DNA from: Paraescarpia echinospica
Taxonomy: Eukaryota > Annelida > Polychaeta > Sabellida > Siboglinidae
Direction of reading: 5' to 3'
Length of the DNA: 64,000 bases
Assembly: GCA_020002185.1 (NCBI GenBank)
Contig: CM034537.1
Location: 70,982,048 to 71,046,047 of the forward strand
Made by a program: the position numbers and the translations under genes. The notes under the pieces are model-generated. The model saw nothing but the letters and a program-made list of their open reading frames with translations. It made no database searches and was not told the origin of the DNA. Shown here piece after piece: positions 1-10,340 of this stretch; position 1 is the stretch's first letter; each line of letters starts with the position of its first letter.

Positions 1-1757
1 AACAGATGTCTTGTTGATTCTCCACACTGCTGCCCAGGATTAGTGCCTGGATTCTCTCGCTTGAGAGTCTGATGCTCTAGCCACAACAGATGTCTTGTTC
101 ATTCTCCACATTGCTGCCCAGGATTAGTGCCTGGGTTCTCTCGCTTGAGAGTCTGATGCTCTAGCCACAACATATGTCTTGTTGATTCTCCACATTGCTG
201 CACAGGATTAGTGCCTGGGTTCTCTCGCTTGAGAGTCTCATGCTCTAGCCACAACATATGTCTTGTTCATTCTCCACATTGCTGCCCAGGATTAGAGCCT
301 GGGTTCTCTCGCTTGAGAGTCTGACGCTCTAGCCACAACAGATGTCTTGTTCATTCTCCACATTACTGCCCAGGATTAGTGCCTGGGTTCTCTCGCTTGA
401 GAGTCTGATGCTCTAGCCACAACAGATGTCTTGTTCATTCTCCACATTGCTGCCCAGGATTAGTGCCTGGGTTCTCTCGCTTGAGAGTCTCATGCTCTAG
501 CCACAACAGATGTCTTGTTCATTCTCCACATTGTTGCCCAGGATTAGTGCCTGGGTTCTCTCGCTTGAGAGTCTCATGCTCTAGCCACAACAGATGTCTT
601 GTTCATTCTCCACACTGCTGCCCAGGATTAGTGCCTGGGTTCTTTCGCGAGAGTCTCATGTTCTAGCTACAACAGATGTCTTGTTCATTCTCCACATTGC
701 TGCCCAGGATTAGTGCCTGGGTTCTCTCGCTTGAGAGTCTCATGCTCTAGCCACAACAGATGTCTTGTTCATTCTCCACATTGCTGCCCAGGATTAGTGC
801 CTGGGTTCTCTCGCGAGAGTCTCATACTCTAGCCACAACAGATGTCTTGTAATCCTTATGTTCATTTTCCACAATGCTGCACAGGACTAGTGCCTGGGTT
901 CTCTCACAATAGTCTCATGCTCTAGCCACAACAGATGTCTTGTTCATTCTCCACATTGCTGCACAAGACTAGTGCCTAGGTTCTCTCGCGAGAGTCTTAT
1001 GCTCTAGCCACAACAGTTGTCTTGTTCATTCTCCACATTGCTGCACAGGATTAATGCCTGGGTTCTCTCGCGAGAGTCTCATGCTCTAGCCACAACAGAT
1101 GTCTTGTTGATTCTCCACATTGCTGCCCAGGATTAGTGCCTGGGTTCTCTCGTGAGAGTCTCATGCTCTAGCCACAACAGATGTCTTGTTCATTCTCCAC
1201 ATTGCTGCCCAGGATTAGTGCCTGGGTTCTCTCGCTTGAGAGTCTCATGCTCTAGCCACAACAGATGTCTTGTTGATTCTCCACATTGCTGCACAGGATT
1301 AGTGCCTGGGTTCTCTCGCAAGAGTCTCATGCTCTAACCACAACAGATGTCTTGTTCATTCTCCACATTGCTGCCCAGGATTAGTGTCTGGGTTCTCTCG
1401 CAAGAGTCTCATGCTTTAGCCACAACAGATGTCTTGTTCATTCTCCACATTGCTGCCCAGGATTAGTGCCTGGGTTCTCTCGCGAGAGTCTCATGCTCTA
1501 GCCACAACAGATGTCTTGTTCATTCTCCACATTGCTGCCCAGGATTAGTGCATGGGTTCTCTCGCTTGAGAGTCTGATGCTCTAGCCACAACAGATGTCT
1601 TGTTCATTCTCCACATTGCTGCCCAGGATTAGTGCCTGGGTTCTCTCGCTTGATAGTCTGATGCTCTAGCCACAACAGATGTCTTGTTCATTCTCAACAT
1701 TGCTGCCCAGGATTAGTGCCTGGGTTCTCTCGCTTGAGAGTCTCATGCTCTAGCCAC
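1..1757. repeat. 84-bp minisatellite resembling a tRNA/SINE head
   Basis: About 21 tandem copies of an 84-bp unit (some 82 bp, where 'cgcttgagag' is shortened to 'cgcgagag') run from the left edge to 1757. Copies are roughly 90-98 percent alike, and the array continues left of the window. On the - strand each unit contains a tRNA-like stretch (GTGGCTAGAGCATCAGACTC, then a short stem and 'GAACCCAGGC'). This parallels the tRNA-derived head of the SINE at 31503-31770, so the array probably arose by tandem amplification of a SINE fragment. Short open frames in it (e.g. 463-666, 1152-1337) are repeat by-products, not genes. Confidence 0.9.
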
Positions 1758-1934
1758 TCTTCCACTACCCGTTATTTCTGGTCAACGCGACGTAGTCTGC
1801 TCATGTTCACTTTTCTCATGTTACAAAAAACTGGCAGATATCTCGTGAAGAACTTTTTACCCAAGATGCCTGGAGATGTGGGCTACTTATTTATGTAAAG
1901 AACAGGTTGCCACCAGTGTTTTTGGAATGAATAG

Positions 1935-1997
1935 ACACACATGCACACACACACACACGCAAACACACACACATGCACACACACACAAACACACACA
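1935..1997. repeat. (CA)n microsatellite
   Basis: Interrupted CA dinucleotide tract with a few TG and AAAC interruptions. It lies in AT-rich non-coding DNA. Confidence 0.95.
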
Positions 1998-3367
1998 GTG
2001 AATTTATTTTTAGAAAACAGAAAGTGATACGTGTAGAGAATATTATGTTTATTAATAAAATTTAACACCCAATTATACTTTAGTCTTTGCAGTATTTTAG
2101 AGAAAATAAGTACTTTTGAAAATAGCCAATAGTTAGAACACTGATGAGTTTCTTTAGTTTTGTAGAGGGGGAGTATTTTGGCTATTTTTAGGATACGAAT
2201 ATGACCGGATAGCACCTCAACAGAAAACGTTAACAAATTAGGAGTAAACTATTAATTGCGAAACGGTAGATTAGTTTTTAAAATAATACTACCGAACTAG
2301 AAATTCACTGTCAGTCAGATTTGTAAATTTAAAGTTGCATTGTGAGCTTTAAAATATGATAACTATTGTTATCTATTTTTTATGAAAGTGAATATACAAC
2401 ATTAATTTTATTCTTTGGTAAATTATGTGTTTTTTGCCAGAATAACCAGTCATATGTCCAGCGGAATATGGCAACAGAAATTAATTGTTAATCTTTGGCG
2501 CCGTTTTATGTCAAAACATAATTTTAAGTGAAAAAAGGTTATATGGAGTTGAAGAAAGTGAGATATATATATAATTCCAATTCATATATATATATAATTG
2601 TTTCAATTCACATATATATATATATATACGGATGCACAGTGTATGAGGCATGTTACTTCACTGTAAATGTTTATTCAATCTCAGAATGCAACATTTAATT
2701 CGAGTATGTTTTCCAAAATACTAATCTTTGCATTCAAATTTGCTTTACTATTATTTAGATTTTCAAGCACTTTCACACAATAGTATAATCTCAAACAGTA
2801 GTTTTATATTATTCATTTCTGCTAAACTTAATAATTAATAAAAATAGTTTACTAACGGAAATTTGAGTATAATTAATTTAATCATCGAAACCTTTCATAA
2901 AACAGCACTAAAACGACCAATATTCACCTGTACTTGTTGCGCTGGCAACAATACCAGTTCGGCGACGATGCAATTTGAGTAAATTTATTTTCAAAAAGCC
3001 GCTGGTGCAACCGAATTGTCCCACCGAAGCCACCACCTTTTGTTGCCTAGCCAAAGCTGTAAGGCCGCCGAAGCTTTCTAAGTGCAGAAACAAAAAACGA
3101 GTGGCGCTGTAGTCATATTTCGTTTTTCGTTCTGTCACAGTGAAAACGAAACACGGTTTGTTTTATCGTTATTTCATTTTTCTAACATGTATTAGAAATA
3201 CCGCGAATTGTAGATTGTATTCGTTTTTTTTACTTCAAACATGAAAAGGAAAAACAAACATTGTTTGCTTTTTTCCTTTTTCGTTTGGCAATTTCAAAAC
3301 AAAAAAGAAAAACACAGTACATACACGAACCTACTACCCTGTTTCTGGAGGCCCTGGGGGGGCCTAC

Positions 3368-3480
3368 GGGGCTCCTAGAATGATTCAATGAAATGCAGAT
3401 TTCTCGTGCATAGTGGCAGTACCCTAGGCTAAGATATATTTATGCAAAATTAGAGAAAACGTTGCTGAACGGTTTCTATG
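3368..3480 (+). repeat. Diverged direct repeat, copy 1
   Basis: Contains 'tagaatgattcaatgaaatg', then 'cagatttct', a 'tagtggcagtacc' block and 'tatgcaaaatta'. The same order of words recurs at 4012-4125 in the same orientation. Family unknown; these could be two fragments of one dispersed element. Confidence 0.6.
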
Positions 3481-4011
3481 ATAAGGCAGCTAACGGCAGA
3501 CGGTGCATGGCAGACACAGAGTGATGGCATAAGTCCGTTGGACCTTCGGCCCAAAGGACTAAAAATGGGTGGCTATACACCGAATTGGAACAAATCAGAA
3601 ACCTATACAAGCCAAAAAAGACAGGGCACTTGTGTCGATTTCGGATCCACCTTGAGTTTTGCCTAACTAATATCTCTGTTAGTTCCATCATTCAACGTCA
3701 ATCCGGGCATATTTATATTTAAGAATATTACGTCTTAGCAAACTTTTGAGGTGTAAATAGCGTCTCAGTTTGCATCAACATATGCTGCTATATCGCTCAT
3801 TTTACACGCGCGATTCGGTAACGCATGGCCACAGCACTGCACCAATGGTAGTCCAATACATAGGCTTACAGCATAATATCTGACACCCACGCTATTCCCA
3901 TTCAGCCACCCCAGTGATCAGAGATAGGGCAAAGTCCACTCTCCAGTTATAAATAGAGATCAGTGGATAGGCAGCAGTGCATTAGGGAAATAGTAGGAAA
4001 ATTTAGCATTT

Positions 4012-4125
4012 TGGGGGCACTTAGAATGATTCAATCAAATACAGATTTCTTGTGTGTAGTGGCACTACCACGTGAAATGTCTATGCAAAATCAGAAAAAA
4101 AGTTACTGAAGAGTTTTTGAAAAAT
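4012..4125 (+). repeat. Diverged direct repeat, copy 2
   Basis: Matches 3368-3480: 'tagaatgattcaatcaaat', 'acagatttct', 'tagtggcactacc', 'tatgcaaaatca'. The two copies are about 640 bp apart. Confidence 0.6.
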
Positions 4126-4435
4126 GGGCCAAGTGGCCCTGAAGTCCTTTGGACTAATATGTCGATATGTGACCCCGGCTGACCAAATGAGTGATAAGTC
4201 AGAAAAATTGTAACATTGTTTTCTTACATCCTTGTAAAGGTTGGGTAGAGTGCTTTACACGGTTTCAAAAATTATGACTGCTACAAAAATTGGCGAAGTT
4301 ATGGAGCATTGAACATGGTAGGGTTCAAAAAGTGAAAATGACGAAAACAGCTGTTGAAGTTCTACATTATATATGCAAATGGATTGCGTGGAAATATTAC
4401 ATACATGACATTCAAATGTAGCACACAGTGTGTAT

Positions 4436-5814
4436 TAAAGCCCTGCGCGGGGCGCGTTTTGGCCTGCAGCCCGTGGGGGCCCGCAACCCGCGGGCTGGAT
4501 TTTTGTTGTTGTTGCGGTGCGGTGCGGGTTAAGTTTAAATTTGTGCGGGGCGGGGCGGTCTGCGGGTCAGGTCACTGCGGGGCGGGGCGGTCTACAGGCT
4601 AGTAATTTATTCATGCGGGCTACTTCCGGCTGATTTTTGTAACTCATTAATGGTCACCAGTTACTCAAAGGTGGGACATTCTTTGAGCTAATTAATTGGA
4701 GGTTACCAGATTGCCCTTTTGTTTGTGCTTAAACAGTGTTATGATAACATGTGCTGGCCTGCCTTGCCATCTTCAGTCAGATGTGATTAGTGGCTTCTTC
4801 CAGGAGGAAGTATCAGTTCAGGCTATCAATCTGTTTGTGTAATTAAGCCACCAGGATGTCCATAAAGAGCAGTTACCCCACCAATTAGACAGGAAATGCC
4901 TTTGATGTGTGGAGACTGGAGACCATGCCACTTGGCACTGGCTGACAATGCCTAACTGCTAAGAACAAGAACTGTCAGTCTTCCTCTGTAGAGAAGTAAG
5001 ATGGGTCAAGTCAAACTGCCTTCTACACTAGTATAATCCGGTGCCAGTAGCCTGGTCCAGGGGGATTTTGAGCCTGTTATATGGATATGTGAAAACCCTC
5101 TCAACAATCAGTAGTCTACGATCAGAAAATATAAATTGCTAACTAATTCTAATATCAGCAGATTGCAAATTGCAACACTGCCTTTGTGCACCAGACTCAA
5201 CCTTTGAACAACTCGTGTTCATGCAGTTCAATGGCAAATAGATTATAAGATCATAGGATGCCACTGAAATTAATGCCAGCGGTGTGAATTTCATTGTTCC
5301 TCATAAAAAAATGATCAACTGCTATTGCATATTCACTTGTGCTGAGTTATATCAATTAGATTAATTAATAATTTCAAAATATGTTAAAATTTGTACTCGT
5401 ACCTTTACTTTGCTCCAGGTCTGCTTATCACCTTCAGGCATTTACATTATAATGACAAGGGTTCTATTTTTCTTAGAGATGGAATTCCAAGTACGACATG
5501 GTTGTCACCCAGCGCCGTGCATTTGTTAATATTGTAAACAACAACGATTAATAAAGATGATATATTTTTAATGATTCCATGTCATCTATTGTGGGCTGCG
5601 TGGCGGGTGCGGGCTGACTTTTGACTAATTACTGCGGGGCGGGTTGCGGGCCAAGTTACTGCGGGGTGGGGCGGGCTGCGGGCCAGGATGTGGCAAAATA
5701 TGCAGGGTGGGGCGGGCTGTGGGCTGAGTTGTAATATGCGGGGCGGGCTGCGGGTCAAATGACATAGTTGCGGGGCGGGAGCGGGCTCAGATTTCCAGCC
5801 CACGCAGGACTTTA
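4436..5814. mobile_element. Non-autonomous hAT-type DNA transposon (1379 bp)
   Basis: The terminal inverted repeats start TAAAGCCCTGCGCGGG on the left and TAAAGTCCTGCGTGGG read inward from the right (14 of 16 match). An identical 8-bp direct repeat, GTGTGTAT, flanks the element at 4428-4435 and 5815-5822. An 8-bp target duplication with T at position 2 and A at position 7, plus a YARNG-type terminus, is typical of the hAT superfamily. The ends carry very GC-rich subterminal repeats of the 'gcggggcggg' / 'gcgggctgcgg' kind (about 4440-4620 and 5590-5800) around an AT-rich core. No transposase frame was seen, so it would need an enzyme supplied in trans. Confidence 0.85.
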
Positions 5815-6615
5815 GTGTGTATGTTATGTTGCAATGATACACTGGAAGTACAAATGTGCTGCTACAAAGATTTATCAAGTTATGCCAGATTGTGTCTTTA
5901 TGTGTAAAATTAAGAGGACCGATTATTTGAGAGCAAAAGGTAGATTCACTGTTTGACACAGTTTAAAACCTACAGGCAACTGTCCAGTTTAACAGGAGTC
6001 TATCAAACAATGGTCTGCGCATGTGTCAGGTGTAGTCCATTCCGATTTTTCCGCTCCGCTGTTATCGATTATTTTCACGATTTCTAAACGTTTTTATTAC
6101 TGTTAACTGTGTGAGGTAGTATTTTAGATATACCGGAATATAATCCCATTGTTGTGATATATGCGATCAAATCATGCTAAGACACGATTTGACAAAGGTT
6201 TAGCCTTAGCTTCCATAACAACCAGTTCAAAACAAGATGGCGAATCTGTAAACAGCTTACACGCGGTGCGCCAAAACCAAATCGCCCCTAAAACAACCCA
6301 AAATCAGTCCATTCACACAAAGCTTATGTATTATACTGTTACAAATCCGGATTGTACGCTGCCAGCAACACACAAGAAACCAACAGCAAACACAATATAC
6401 AATACAATAAACTGTTTACTAACTGGCAAATTTTACTACCGTCTTTTACATCTACTGTGATCTTACCACTGTGATTTTATATTAGCTGTGATATATAACT
6501 TAATCATAAAAACAATACCCACATCTATAGTGGAATATAATCTCTTGTTTTTGCTTTTGTTTTACTCCATGAAGATAACTGTACAAGCAAAGCAGCTTGT
6601 GCAATAGCTGCTCTT

Positions 6616-7329
6616 ATGATGGTGCCACCCAAAATGAGCACACCAGTGGTAGTTCTGATTAGTATCGTTATTGCATTTGTACCCAAATTCCCGATACACC
6701 TGGACCATAACCGATTCACAGACGATCCAAATGGTCTGCTAACATATGACAGGTCTTGCTGGACTGACACAAGTATTAGACTGGCACTAGCTTTCACCAG
6801 AGACTCCCGTAACAAGTACCACACCAAACTGGCTTATGCAATCCCTACATCGGGACACAAAACATGTTATTTTGTCCTACTAATCCTCTGTGGGGACATC
6901 CAAACAAACCCCGGCCCAGTCAGACACCCCTGTGGATATTGCAAAAAGCCTGTTGCTTCAAATCACCGAGCAGTCTGCTGCGACCGGTGCAACCAATGGG
7001 TACACATTAAATGTTGTGACATAAGTCCATATCAATATAATCTCCTCTGTAACAGTTCCTGTTCCTGGCACTGCATGAAATGCGACCATCCTAACTACAG
7101 TCATTCCTTCTTCCAAGACCACTTATTGGAATGTTCTCACAACCGGTATAACACCCTTAGTGACACAGACCAAAATAACCAAAACATTGACCCCCAAACA
7201 CAGATCTCTCAAACAAACACTAGTTGTACATCCCAAACCTGGGATCCAACCTTTGGACCAAACCCTCAAAATGCATCAACCCCTGAACGTCGTAAGAAAA
7301 CCAAACGTTCGGAATTAGCGGAATTCTAA
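6616..7329 (+). CDS. LINE ORF1-like protein with 2A-like peptide and zinc finger
   Basis: A 237-residue open frame near the 5' part of the CR1-like element. Residues about 10-30 are hydrophobic. Residues 93-101 read GDIQTNPGP, a 2A-like ribosome-skipping motif (usual form D-V/I-E-x-N-P-G-P, here with Q for E), preceded by a hydrophobic run (FVLLILC). From residue 106 a cysteine/histidine-rich segment (CGYC ... CCDRC ... WVHIKCC ... CMKC) looks like a PHD-type zinc finger, as found in ORF1 of CR1-group LINEs. The tail is Asn/Gln/Thr-rich. If 2A works, translation would release the first 100 residues and restart at the Pro before the finger. The start codon is not certain; ATG at 6619 or 6634 is also possible. 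Confidence 0.75.
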   Translation: MMVPPKMSTPVVVLISIVIAFVPKFPIHLDHNRFTDDPNGLLTYDRSCWTDTSIRLALAFTRDSRNKYHTKLAYAIPTSGHKTCYFVLLILCGDIQTNPGPVRHPCGYCKKPVASNHRAVCCDRCNQWVHIKCCDISPYQYNLLCNSSCSWHCMKCDHPNYSHSFFQDHLLECSHNRYNTLSDTDQNNQNIDPQTQISQTNTSCTSQTWDPTFGPNPQNASTPERRKKTKRSELAEF

Positions 7330-8143
7330 TCAATACCAACAAAAAAAGCATCGCAAAGACAACCCAATTAAAAACAACTATTCAGTCAAATAATCCTGAC
7401 ATCATATTCCTAGTCGAAACCAAAATAGATGAAAACTACCCTACCTATTCGTTCCTACCAGCTAACTATAGTGCCATCCAAAGGACAAAAACACCCATGG
7501 TGGTGGAGTTCTCATAGCCTTCCACGATGACATTGTAGCAGAACCACTTACAAAACTAAACTCAAGCTGTGAAATAGTATGGACAAAAATCCATTTCACA
7601 CGAAACAAATCCATATACTTTGCATCCTACTACCGACCCCCCAGTGACCACCTTCAATCCCTTGAAGCTCTCCACGAATCCCTAAAAAAACTGTACAGAT
7701 CACAAAAAACTTCTCCTAATGTAGTTATAGCAGATGACTTCAACCTTCCTGATATTAACCGGGGCAAGCAGCAAACCACTGACAACAGAACTGCCAGCAA
7801 GCATAACAAACAGCTAGAAATAATTAGAGAATTTGGATTACAAAACATGGTCAACGAACCCACACGAGTTGATTCCGGCAATATCCTTGACCTCATACTC
7901 ACTTCTAATCCATCGATAATTGCTAACACTCACACCACTCCCGGCATGAATGATCATGAAGCTGTGACCTTTACCGTAAACCTAAATCCAATTCGTAACA
8001 GTAAACCACCACACAAAGTGTTCCAATATAAATCTGCAAACTGGGATAAGCTTAAAGATGACATAAAACAACTAACAACAACATACTTTGACACGAACCC
8101 AAATTCAACACGTCAACACAAATTGGAACTTTTTCCGGAATAA
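7330..8143 (+). pseudogene. LINE endonuclease domain (frameshifted)
   Basis: Conceptual translation in two frames gives an exonuclease-endonuclease-phosphatase domain. The first part contains NNPDIIFLVETKID, carrying the catalytic Glu. After a frame change near 7495 come GGGVLIAFHDD, SYYRPPSD, VVIADDFNLPDI (family form GDFN) and NDHEAVTF (family form SDH). It lies between ORF1 and the reverse transcriptase, as in CR1-type LINEs, where it nicks target DNA. The frame break and the altered GDFN motif suggest it is dead. Confidence 0.85.
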
Positions 8144-8600
8144 TCTTACTTCATTAGTCAACAATAATATTCCCAGCCGCAACATCAAAGCAAAAACCCA
8201 CCTCCCCTGGATAACACGTGAAATAATAAGAATGCAAAGAAAACGCAACAAAAGCCATAAAAAAGCAAAACAAACTGGACGTAATAGTGACTGGGAAAGG
8301 TTTAGGCAACTCCAAAAACAAGCCACTAAAGCTGCAACCAAATCCTACTCAGACTATCTAAACAATCACATTGGAGACAGCCTAAAAACAAACCCAAAAC
8401 AATTCTGGTCATTCATTAAAGCAAACAAACGAGAATACATTGGCATCCCTACACTGCAAGCAAACGACCAACCAATCACAAACGATCACGACAAAGCAAA
8501 TACACTTAACAACCAATTTAGTTTCGTGTTTACTCAAGAAATGTACCCCATCCCCCAACTAGCTCCATCCATCTATCCCGATATGCCCTCCCTGCAGTAG
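8088..8600 (+). pseudogene. LINE endonuclease-RT linker fragment
   Basis: A basic linker (LPWITREIIRMQRKRN, then QFWSFIKANK) of the kind between endonuclease and RT in jockey/CR1-group LINEs. It overlaps the end of the endonuclease frame in another frame, so a frameshift sits near 8140. It stops at 8600, where the N-terminal RT segment leading to the next frame appears deleted. Confidence 0.8.
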
Positions 8601-8602
8601 AA

Positions 8603-10012
8603 ATTGCCCCCATCATCACACACATTTTCCAGCAGTCATACAACACTTACAAACTCCCAGATGACTGGCTCCAAGCACTAGTAATACCATTACACAAAAA
8701 AAGCCACAAATCAGACCCTGCTAATTATAGACCAATTTCGTTAACATGCATCCTCTGCAGAGTTATGGAGCACATCATTCTAAGCAACATGTGGAAACAC
8801 TTACACAAACACAACATCATCCTCCACTTCCAACATGGATTCCAGCCAGGCCTGTCCTGTGAATCCCAACTCATCGAGACAGTCCACGACTGGATGACTG
8901 CTATGGACAATAAGACACAAATAGATGCCATCCTACTCGATTTCGCCAAAGCCTTTGACAAAGTCCCCCATAAACGCCTCCTATCCAAATTAGCTTTCTA
9001 TGGAATAACTGGAAACACACAAAACTGGATCAAATCGTTTCTATCCGATCGCAAACAGAGAGTCTCAGTCAATGGAGCCCTGTCGGACAGAACAAATGTT
9101 ACATCTGGTGTACCACAGGGCTCAGTCCTAGGACCTGTCCTATTTTTACTCCACATAACCGACATAACCGAAAATGTCCAATCTTCCGTACGTCTCTTTG
9201 CAGACGACAGCATTATATATCACAAAATCACATCCGCAACCGACCACGAAACTCTCCAATCTGACCTGATCAAACTCCAAACATGGTCTAATAAATGGCA
9301 GATGGAATTTAACATATCTAAATGTGTGCATCTCCCAATAACAAACAAAACGAAACCCAAACTACATTCATATTCACTCTTTGGCATACCACTCTCTACC
9401 GTCTCCAGTCACACATATCTTGGAATAAAATTAGATTCTAAACTAACCTGGGCTAACCATATCACTGACATAGCTTCCAAATCTTCAAAAGTCCTAGGCA
9501 TGATCAAACGAACCCTCGGACCATGCAAACCCGAAGTAAAAGAAACAGCCTATAACATGCTAATCCGACCAAAACTCGAGTATGCCTCTCCCATATGGAA
9601 CCCACACATTGCCACCCAAATTAAACACCTTGAAAGAGTACAACACTGTGCTGCCAGATTTGTCAGAAATGACCACAGACGCCAAACAACAGCAGACCTA
9701 ATAGCCACCCTTCGATGGTCAACTCTTGAACGACGACGCATTATCAAACAAGCCATGACATTTTACAAAATATTAAATAACATAATCAACATCACACCCC
9801 CACCAGGTATACTAATGCAGTCAAAAAACCGTGGCCACTATGTAGCCCCTAGGTGCCGCATCAATGCAGCAGTGTTCTCTTTCTACCCTCGAGCAGTTCG
9901 AATCTGGAATATGATTCCACCACCGATTACTGAACTAGAAAGCCCCATAGCGTTTCAAACAGTGATCATGAACCTCCCTTTCACTACACCCAATCACCTA
10001 AAGTGCCTATAA
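8603..10012 (+). pseudogene. LINE reverse transcriptase
   Basis: RT palm and fingers in order: VIPLHKK and NYRPISLT (about 8680-8745), the aspartate motif LDFAKAFDKVPHK (about 8936), SGVPQGSVLGP (about 9106), and the catalytic FADD box at 9197-9208. Thumb and C-terminal segments follow (YLGIKLD, RPKLEYASPIWNP, LERVQHCAARFV) with stop at 10012. The frame is open from ATG 8765 for 415 residues, but the segment before the NYRPISLT block is shortened by a deletion near 8590. Catalytic residues are intact. By sequence style it belongs to the CR1/jockey group. Confidence 0.9.
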
Positions 10013-10137
10013 AATAAACAAACAAACTACCCACAACGCATGCGCACAAACAAGCACCATACAACTCCTGCGTTAGCCCAAGTTTGGGCTGTTTGGAGTA
10101 AATCACCTAAGACCTAAGCCATGCTGTTTTCCCACAG

Positions 10138-10340
10138 GTGACCATAGGTGTGTTTGGCCATGACGAGGAGGTGATTGAGAAGCCGATCTCCCCCCACGGC
10201 ATCAAGCACATCCTCTACCAGAAGTGCTTCCCCCATGACATCATCCAGGCTGTCCTACAGCAGGAACTTTTACTCAACATCGGCAAGTTCATCACCACCA
10301 GTCCCAAGCTGTTTGATGGCATCCTCAAGATCCGCATCGG
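10138..10340 (+). CDS. PHKB: PHKB exon (first in window)
   Basis: Acceptor 'gttttcccacag' and donor 'gtgcgt'. 67 codons plus two bases (GG) completed by the next exon. Encodes [18 protein letters not shown] through [11 protein letters not shown]. Only about 19 bp of non-repeat intron separate it from the 3' end of the CR1-like LINE. Confidence 0.93.

Larger units (their letters stand above)
1758..4435. other. AT-rich non-coding stretch, no gene seen
   Basis: No conserved coding segment was recognised. It holds the CA tract, an AT microsatellite cluster near 2565-2630 and two related blocks (3368-3480 and 4012-4125). It may be a PHKB intron or sequence upstream of the visible exons; no earlier PHKB exon was recognised here. 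Confidence 0.6.
6010..10118 (+). mobile_element. Decayed CR1-like non-LTR retrotransposon
   Basis: Order of parts: a 5' leader (start uncertain), ORF1 with a 2A-like motif and a zinc/PHD-like finger, an apurinic-type endonuclease, a reverse transcriptase, and a short 3' UTR. The 3' UTR contains a small hairpin (agcccaagtttgggct) and ends in two copies of a 7-bp word (acctaag acctaag, about 10105-10118), a 3' end style seen in CR1/L2-type LINEs. Frameshifts near 7495 and 8140 and a deletion near 8590 make it non-autonomous. It lies just upstream of, and in the same direction as, a PHKB exon. Confidence 0.9.

Noticed and set aside
2908..3138. Short - strand gene
   Set aside because: No recognised motif, no splice context, and only 76 residues in AT-rich DNA.
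7654..7929. Antisense frames within the CR1-like LINE (also 6525-6827, 8105-8341, 8725-9331, 9550-9756)
   Set aside because: Shadows of the LINE ORFs; no independent motif.
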